Assembly: GCA_903925445.1 (NCBI GenBank)
Contig: CAIYFE010000174.1
Coordinates: 1-16,788, forward strand
DNA: 16,788 nucleotides
Direction of reading: 5' to 3'
From: an uncultured Burkholderiales bacterium
GTDB taxonomy: Bacteria; Pseudomonadota; Gammaproteobacteria; Burkholderiales; Burkholderiaceae_C
Below are positions 13,871 through 16,788 of the stretch, one piece after another. How positions within the stretch are numbered: position 1 is the first letter of the stretch; every line of letters begins with the position of its first letter. The position numbers and the translations under genes are program-made. The notes under the pieces are model-generated. The model was given only the letters and a program-made list of their open reading frames with translations. It ran no database searches and was not told the origin of the DNA.

Positions 13871-14721
13871 GCGGGTGCTCCTGTCTGACGGCGCTGCCAT
13901 GCTTGCAGCGCATTGATCACCAACAGCAAACCAAACGAAATCACCAACATCACCAGCGCAACAGCAGTTGCGCCTGCGTAATCGTATTGCTCAAGTTTGC
14001 CGATGATGATGAGTGGCGTGATTTCAGACACCATGGGCATATTGCCCGCAATGAAAATCACCGAGCCGTACTCTCCAATCGCACGTGCAAATGCCATCGC
14101 AAAACCTGTCAGCAGCGCGGGTGCAATGCTTGGAAAAATCACACGGCTGAACGTTTGCCACCGTGTAGCGCCCAAACACGTTGCGGCTTCTTCCAATTCT
14201 TTTTCACTGTCTTCCAGCACAGGTTGAACGGTACGCACCACAAATGGCAGGCCAATAAAAATCAACGCAATCACAACACCATTCGGATTGAATGCGAGTT
14301 GAATCCCCAAGGGCTCTAAATACTGCCCCACCCAACCGTTACCAGCCAACAAGGCAGTCAACGAAATACCAGCCACAGCGGTAGGCAGTGCAAAAGGAAG
14401 ATCAACCAAGGCATCCATCACTTTTTTGCCAAAAAAGTTGTAACGCACCAAAACCCAAGCGACCAACAACCCAAACACGACATTGATCAGCGCTGCAATG
14501 AGCGACGCACCAAAAGTCAGTTTGTAAGAAGCCAAAACGCGTGGCGCTGTCACGGCAAACCAAAATTGATCCCAAGTCAATGTGAAGGTTTTGAACACCA
14601 ACGCAGACAATGGAATCAAAACAATCAAACTTAAATACGTCAGCGTGAAGCCTAAGGTGATGTTGAACCCAGGCAACACTCGTGCTGAACGATGACTTCG
14701 CGTCAATGAAAACAAGGCCAT
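13867..14721 (-). CDS. cysT: Sulfate ABC transporter permease CysT (CysU)
   Basis: Inner-membrane permease partner of CysW, 284 residues from ATG 14721 (MALFSLTRSHRSARVLPGF). Around six membrane segments are visible, including TLTYLSLIVLIPLSALVF and a last in AVALVMLVISFGLLLVI. The EAA loop EEAATCLGATRWQTFSRVIFPSIAP couples to the ATPase. LVDLPFALPTAVAGISLTALL and FARAIGEYGSVIFIAGN are conserved CysT/CysU blocks. An upstream GTG at 14730 would overlap the binding-protein stop (GTGA) and is an alternative start; the ATG better matches family N-termini. The gene ends in the ATGA overlap with cysW, so expression of the two permeases is coupled. Confidence 0.95.
   Translation of the reverse strand: MALFSLTRSHRSARVLPGFNITLGFTLTYLSLIVLIPLSALVFKTFTLTWDQFWFAVTAPRVLASYKLTFGASLIAALINVVFGLLVAWVLVRYNFFGKKVMDALVDLPFALPTAVAGISLTALLAGNGWVGQYLEPLGIQLAFNPNGVVIALIFIGLPFVVRTVQPVLEDSEKELEEAATCLGATRWQTFSRVIFPSIAPALLTGFAMAFARAIGEYGSVIFIAGNMPMVSEITPLIIIGKLEQYDYAGATAVALVMLVISFGLLLVINALQAWQRRQTGAPA
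13878..13882 (-). promoter_or_regulatory. Ribosome binding site of cysW
   Basis: AGGAG on the minus strand, seven bases before ATG 13870, located inside the end of cysT. It decides the cysW start. Confidence 0.75.
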
Positions 14722-14726
14722 GAAAT

Positions 14727-15719
14727 TCACTTCAATGTATAGATTTTGTCGAACTGGCCACCATCGTTGAAGTGAACTTTTTGCGCTTCACTGAGTGACC
14801 CAAAATACTCACTGACAGGCACCAATTGAATCGGTTTGAATGTGCTGGCGTACTTCTTCAGCAGTGCAGGACTGCGTGGACGCAAGGCATGTTTGGCTGC
14901 AATTTCTTGCGCTTCATCTGAATACAAATAATCAAGGTAAGCCTTGGCCAATTCTGCTGTGCCTTTTTTTGCCACAGTGCGTTCAACCACTGCAACAGGA
15001 TTTTCGGCAATGATGCTCACGGACGGATGGATGGCATCTACCTTGCCCTCGCCAAATTCGCGATCTACCGACACCACCTCTGATTCAAAGGTTACCAACA
15101 CATCGCCAATGTTGCGTTGCAAAAAGATGGTGGTTGCGTCTCGCCCGCCTTTGGCCAAAATTGGTACGTTTTTGAACAACTTGCCCACGAACTCTGCAGC
15201 TTGCGCATCGGTTTGTCCTTTTTTGCGCGCGTAAGCCCAAGCCGCCAAATAGGCCATGCGTCCATTCCCGCCCGTTTTGGGATTGACGATGATGACTTGC
15301 ACGCCAGGCTTGATGAGATCGTCCCAGTCTTTGATACCTTTGGGATTGCCATTGCGTGTCAAAAACAACATGGTCGAACTTGTGGGCGATGCATTGTTAG
15401 GAAACTTCTTAGCCCAGTCTTTGGCAACGATGCCATTGTTTGCCAAAAATTCAATGTCGGTTGTGGTGTTCATGGTGACCACATCGGCTTCCAACCCATC
15501 GTTGACCGCGCGAGCTTGTGCGCTTGAGCCACCATGGGCCTGATCGATCTTGACATCTTTGCCTGTGGTTTTTTTGTAATGAACCACAAAAGCAGCGTTG
15601 TAATCTTTGTAAAACTCACGCGCAACATCGTAGGAAGCATTCAGCAAGGTCTGCGCGCTCACCCACGATGCACTGGTCAGCAATCCAGCGATCACGAAGA
15701 TTTTGAATATTTTTTTCAT
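14727..15719 (-). CDS. sbp: Periplasmic sulfate-binding protein
   Basis: A 330-residue sulfate ABC transporter substrate-binding protein. A signal peptide is evident (MKKIFKIFVIAGLLTSASWVSA, cut before QTLLNAS). The mature protein shows family blocks: NASYDVAREFYKDYN, the sulfate-loop region HGGSSAQARAV, the phrase GLEADVVTMNTTTDIEFL, VIIVNPKTGGNGRMAYLAAW, and FESEVVSVDREFG. Sbp and CysP are hard to tell apart without alignment, so thiosulfate binding is also possible. ATG 15719 was preferred over an in-frame upstream codon at 15824 because only the shorter form has a proper signal peptide; the extra 35 residues overlap the hydrolase. Its ATG overlaps the stop of the hydrolase (ATGA at 15719–15716). 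GGAG lies 11 bases upstream. Confidence 0.95.
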   Translation of the reverse strand: MKKIFKIFVIAGLLTSASWVSAQTLLNASYDVAREFYKDYNAAFVVHYKKTTGKDVKIDQAHGGSSAQARAVNDGLEADVVTMNTTTDIEFLANNGIVAKDWAKKFPNNASPTSSTMLFLTRNGNPKGIKDWDDLIKPGVQVIIVNPKTGGNGRMAYLAAWAYARKKGQTDAQAAEFVGKLFKNVPILAKGGRDATTIFLQRNIGDVLVTFESEVVSVDREFGEGKVDAIHPSVSIIAENPVAVVERTVAKKGTAELAKAYLDYLYSDEAQEIAAKHALRPRSPALLKKYASTFKPIQLVPVSEYFGSLSEAQKVHFNDGGQFDKIYTLK

Positions 15720-16309
15720 ACCGTTTGAAACTCCAAAGTGTGAGATGTATTTGGCTCTGCGCGCGCATGAAATGCCAAAGGCGTTGGGATGAGTGACTGC
15801 AACAGCGCCAACCCTAAAGGCCACTCGCCAAAACCAGACTCAATGTTGATGTGCCCTGCATTTTGCAGCCTTACGAACTCGCTGCCCCAAGAGCGCGCAT
15901 ACGCGCCGGCTGTACGCACGGGGCAATACGGGTCATTGGCACTGGCCACCACCACACTGCGATAAGGCAGTGCTTGGTAAGGCACGGGAGAAAAGTCAAC
16001 CAAGGGCGCACGCCGCTCAGGGTCTGCGGGCGCAACCAGCAAAGCGCCCTGCACCCGCGCCACGGCTTCTGCGGGCAAATGGGTGCAAGCAATGCAACCC
16101 AAGCTGTGCGCCACCAACACCACCGGCGCGTCTTGCGCCAACACCGTCTCGGCAATGCGGTTGACCCACGCACTGCGGGTGGGCGAGACCCAATTGTCTT
16201 GCTGCACCCGCACCGCGCCAACAATGGACTCCGCCCACAGGCTCTGCCAATGGCCGGGGCCAGAGTCGCGCCAGCCGGGGACGATGAGAAGTTTGGGAAT
16301 GCTTGACAT
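15716..16309 (-). CDS. RBBP9/YdeN-type alpha/beta hydrolase, first gene of the sulfate transport operon
   Basis: A 197-residue small serine hydrolase of the RBBP9/YdeN family. The hallmark N-terminus VPGWRDSGPGHWQSLW is present. The predicted catalytic triad is Ser69 in AHSLGC, Asp126 in SANDPYC and His153 in NAGHINIESGFGEWP. There is no signal peptide, so it acts in the cytoplasm. I chose ATG 16309 because it begins immediately before the conserved strand; an in-frame TTG at 16324 would add five residues. Neither has a strong ribosome site. The last 20 or so residues extend past the core fold. The stop overlaps the sbp start by four bases, so the hydrolase and the sulfate-binding protein should be made from one message. 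The substrate is unknown; a sulfur-related ester is only a guess from context. Confidence 0.9.
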   Translation of the reverse strand: MSSIPKLLIVPGWRDSGPGHWQSLWAESIVGAVRVQQDNWVSPTRSAWVNRIAETVLAQDAPVVLVAHSLGCIACTHLPAEAVARVQGALLVAPADPERRAPLVDFSPVPYQALPYRSVVVASANDPYCPVRTAGAYARSWGSEFVRLQNAGHINIESGFGEWPLGLALLQSLIPTPLAFHARAEPNTSHTLEFQTV

Positions 16310-16335
16310 GGCCGAGATTGTCAAAGCTAAGGCTC

Positions 16336-16365
16336 AAATAACAAACGACTCTTTATTTGTTAGTT
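16336..16365. promoter_or_regulatory. Inverted repeat upstream of the hydrolase–sulfate transport operon
   Basis: AAATAACAAA (16336–16345) and TTTGTTAGTT (16356–16365) form an inverted repeat matching at nine of ten positions, with a 10-base spacer. It lies 27 to 56 bases before the hydrolase ATG. Position and AT-rich character fit an operator for a LysR-type sulfur regulator such as CysB, but the regulator is inferred. No confident -35/-10 pair was found nearby. Confidence 0.45.
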
Positions 16366-16387
16366 AATAACGCTGCCGAATATAGAA

Positions 16388-16421
16388 AATGGGGAGAAGA
16401 TGCAACCCTCAACCCCCCATT
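16388..16421 (-). terminator. Possible terminator of the monooxygenase gene
   Basis: AATGGGG (16388–16394) pairs with CCCCATT (16415–16421). On the minus strand, reading out of the monooxygenase, the stem ends in CCCCATT and continues into TTCTATATT. The 20-base loop is long, so this is tentative. A second inverted repeat, GCGCAC/GTGCGC (16449–16470), spans the monooxygenase stop codon. Confidence 0.3.
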
Positions 16422-16453
16422 GATTTAGCGTCTTGCGTTACTCAAGCGGCGCA

Positions 16454-16788
16454 CTACTGTGATCGTGCGCGTTGCACCGCATGAACAGGCCTTTTCAAGC
16501 CCAAATGATCGCGCAAGCTTCGTTCCTTGTATTCAGTGCGAAACAAACCGCGTCGCTGCAACTCTGGAATCACCCACGTTGCAAAGTCCGTCAAGCCATG
16601 CGGCAAAGTAGGCGCCAACACGTTGAACCCGTCGGCAGCCTCTGTTTTGAACCAATGCTCGAGCTGATCGGCAATGGTTTGCGGCGTACCAACCAAGGTC
16701 CAATGCCCACGGGCGCTCGCGACTCTTTCGTACAACTGGCGGATGCTCAAGTTGTGGCGCTGGGCCAATTGATTGAACAACGCTTGTC
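16454..16788 (-). CDS. Flavin-dependent monooxygenase of the NtaA/SnaA/DszA family, C-terminal part (truncated by window edge)
   Basis: Roughly the last 110 residues of a luciferase-like FMNH2-dependent monooxygenase. The frame runs open off the right edge; the first possible start inside the window is a TTG within coding sequence, not the true start. The C-terminal signature of the NtaA/SnaA/DszA group is clear: VGTPQTIADQLEHWF, ADGFNVLAPTLPHGLTDF, VIPELQRRGLFRTEY and LRDHLGL. Members oxidise nitrilotriacetate, pristinamycin precursors, dibenzothiophene sulfone or related compounds using reduced flavin from a partner reductase. Uncharacterised members often sit near sulfur-assimilation genes, as here beside a sulfate transporter. 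The substrate cannot be assigned from this fragment. Confidence 0.9.
   Translation of the reverse strand, partial: QALFNQLAQRHNLSIRQLYERVASARGHWTLVGTPQTIADQLEHWFKTEAADGFNVLAPTLPHGLTDFATWVIPELQRRGLFRTEYKERSLRDHLGLKRPVHAVQRARSQ

Noticed and set aside
13871..13900. Upstream ATG extending cysW by ten residues
   Set aside because: It would overlap cysT by 34 bases; the ATG at 13870 has a well-placed AGGAG and fits the ATGA overlap.
15720..15824. Upstream start extending the sulfate-binding protein by 35 residues
   Set aside because: The extension would bury the signal peptide and overlap the hydrolase gene without any conserved sequence.
1..16788. Mobile element, CRISPR array, toxin–antitoxin or phage defence system
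   Set aside because: No direct-repeat array, transposase, integrase or defence-type domain was seen; all major frames match metabolic, transport or regulatory families.

Overview
The window is a bacterial chromosome segment of moderately high GC, densely coded on both strands. The gene types and protein texture point to a betaproteobacterium of the order Burkholderiales, probably Comamonadaceae-like. The evidence is two periplasmic Bug/TctC-type tricarboxylate-binding proteins, a glmU–lrp–glmS arrangement, an sbp-cysT-cysW-cysA sulfate transporter, and short intergenic gaps. This assignment is an inference from gene content. No rRNA, tRNA, CRISPR array, transposase or phage gene was seen, and no gene-free stretch exceeds 300 bases.

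Layout. (1) 1–3014: the 3' end of glmU (+), a convergent Lrp/AsnC regulator (-) and divergent glmS (+). The two enzymes catalyse the last and first dedicated steps of UDP-N-acetylglucosamine synthesis. The lrp–glmS gap holds a good lrp promoter with two AT-rich palindromes, which suggest autoregulation. (2) 3024–5932: a Bug binding protein and a sulfatase (-), joined by an ATGA stop/start overlap, divergent from a MarR regulator (+) with a dyad against its start codon. This looks like a small regulated unit for an organic sulfate or a related acid. (3) 6037–10891: a four-gene operon on the minus strand (DHDPS/NAL-family lyase, Bug protein, short-chain dehydrogenase, D-tartrate dehydratase-like enolase-superfamily enzyme) and a divergent LysR regulator (+). 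It looks like a tartrate or acid-sugar catabolic island. (4) 10986–11851: a DUF2721 membrane protein and a YkgJ-type cysteine-cluster protein, translationally coupled (+). (5) 11877–16309: a compact minus-strand operon encoding an RBBP9/YdeN-like serine hydrolase followed by the sulfate ABC transporter Sbp-CysT-CysW-CysA, three of whose four junctions are overlaps or near-overlaps. An inverted repeat lies upstream. (6) 16454–16788: the C-terminal end of a flavin-dependent monooxygenase of the NtaA/SnaA/DszA group (-), cut by the window edge.

How the parts work together. Regions 2, 5 and 6 share a possible sulfur theme: a sulfatase, sulfate import, and a monooxygenase family that includes organosulfur enzymes. 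Region 3 is a carbon-catabolic unit whose dehydratase would feed oxaloacetate to central metabolism if its substrate is D-tartrate. Nothing here is a clearly new defence or mobile system. The most interesting points are the coupled Bug–sulfatase pair with an apparently cytoplasmic sulfatase, the lyase and dehydrogenase of unknown role beside the tartrate dehydratase, the hydrolase built into the sulfate transport operon, and several regulatory palindromes.
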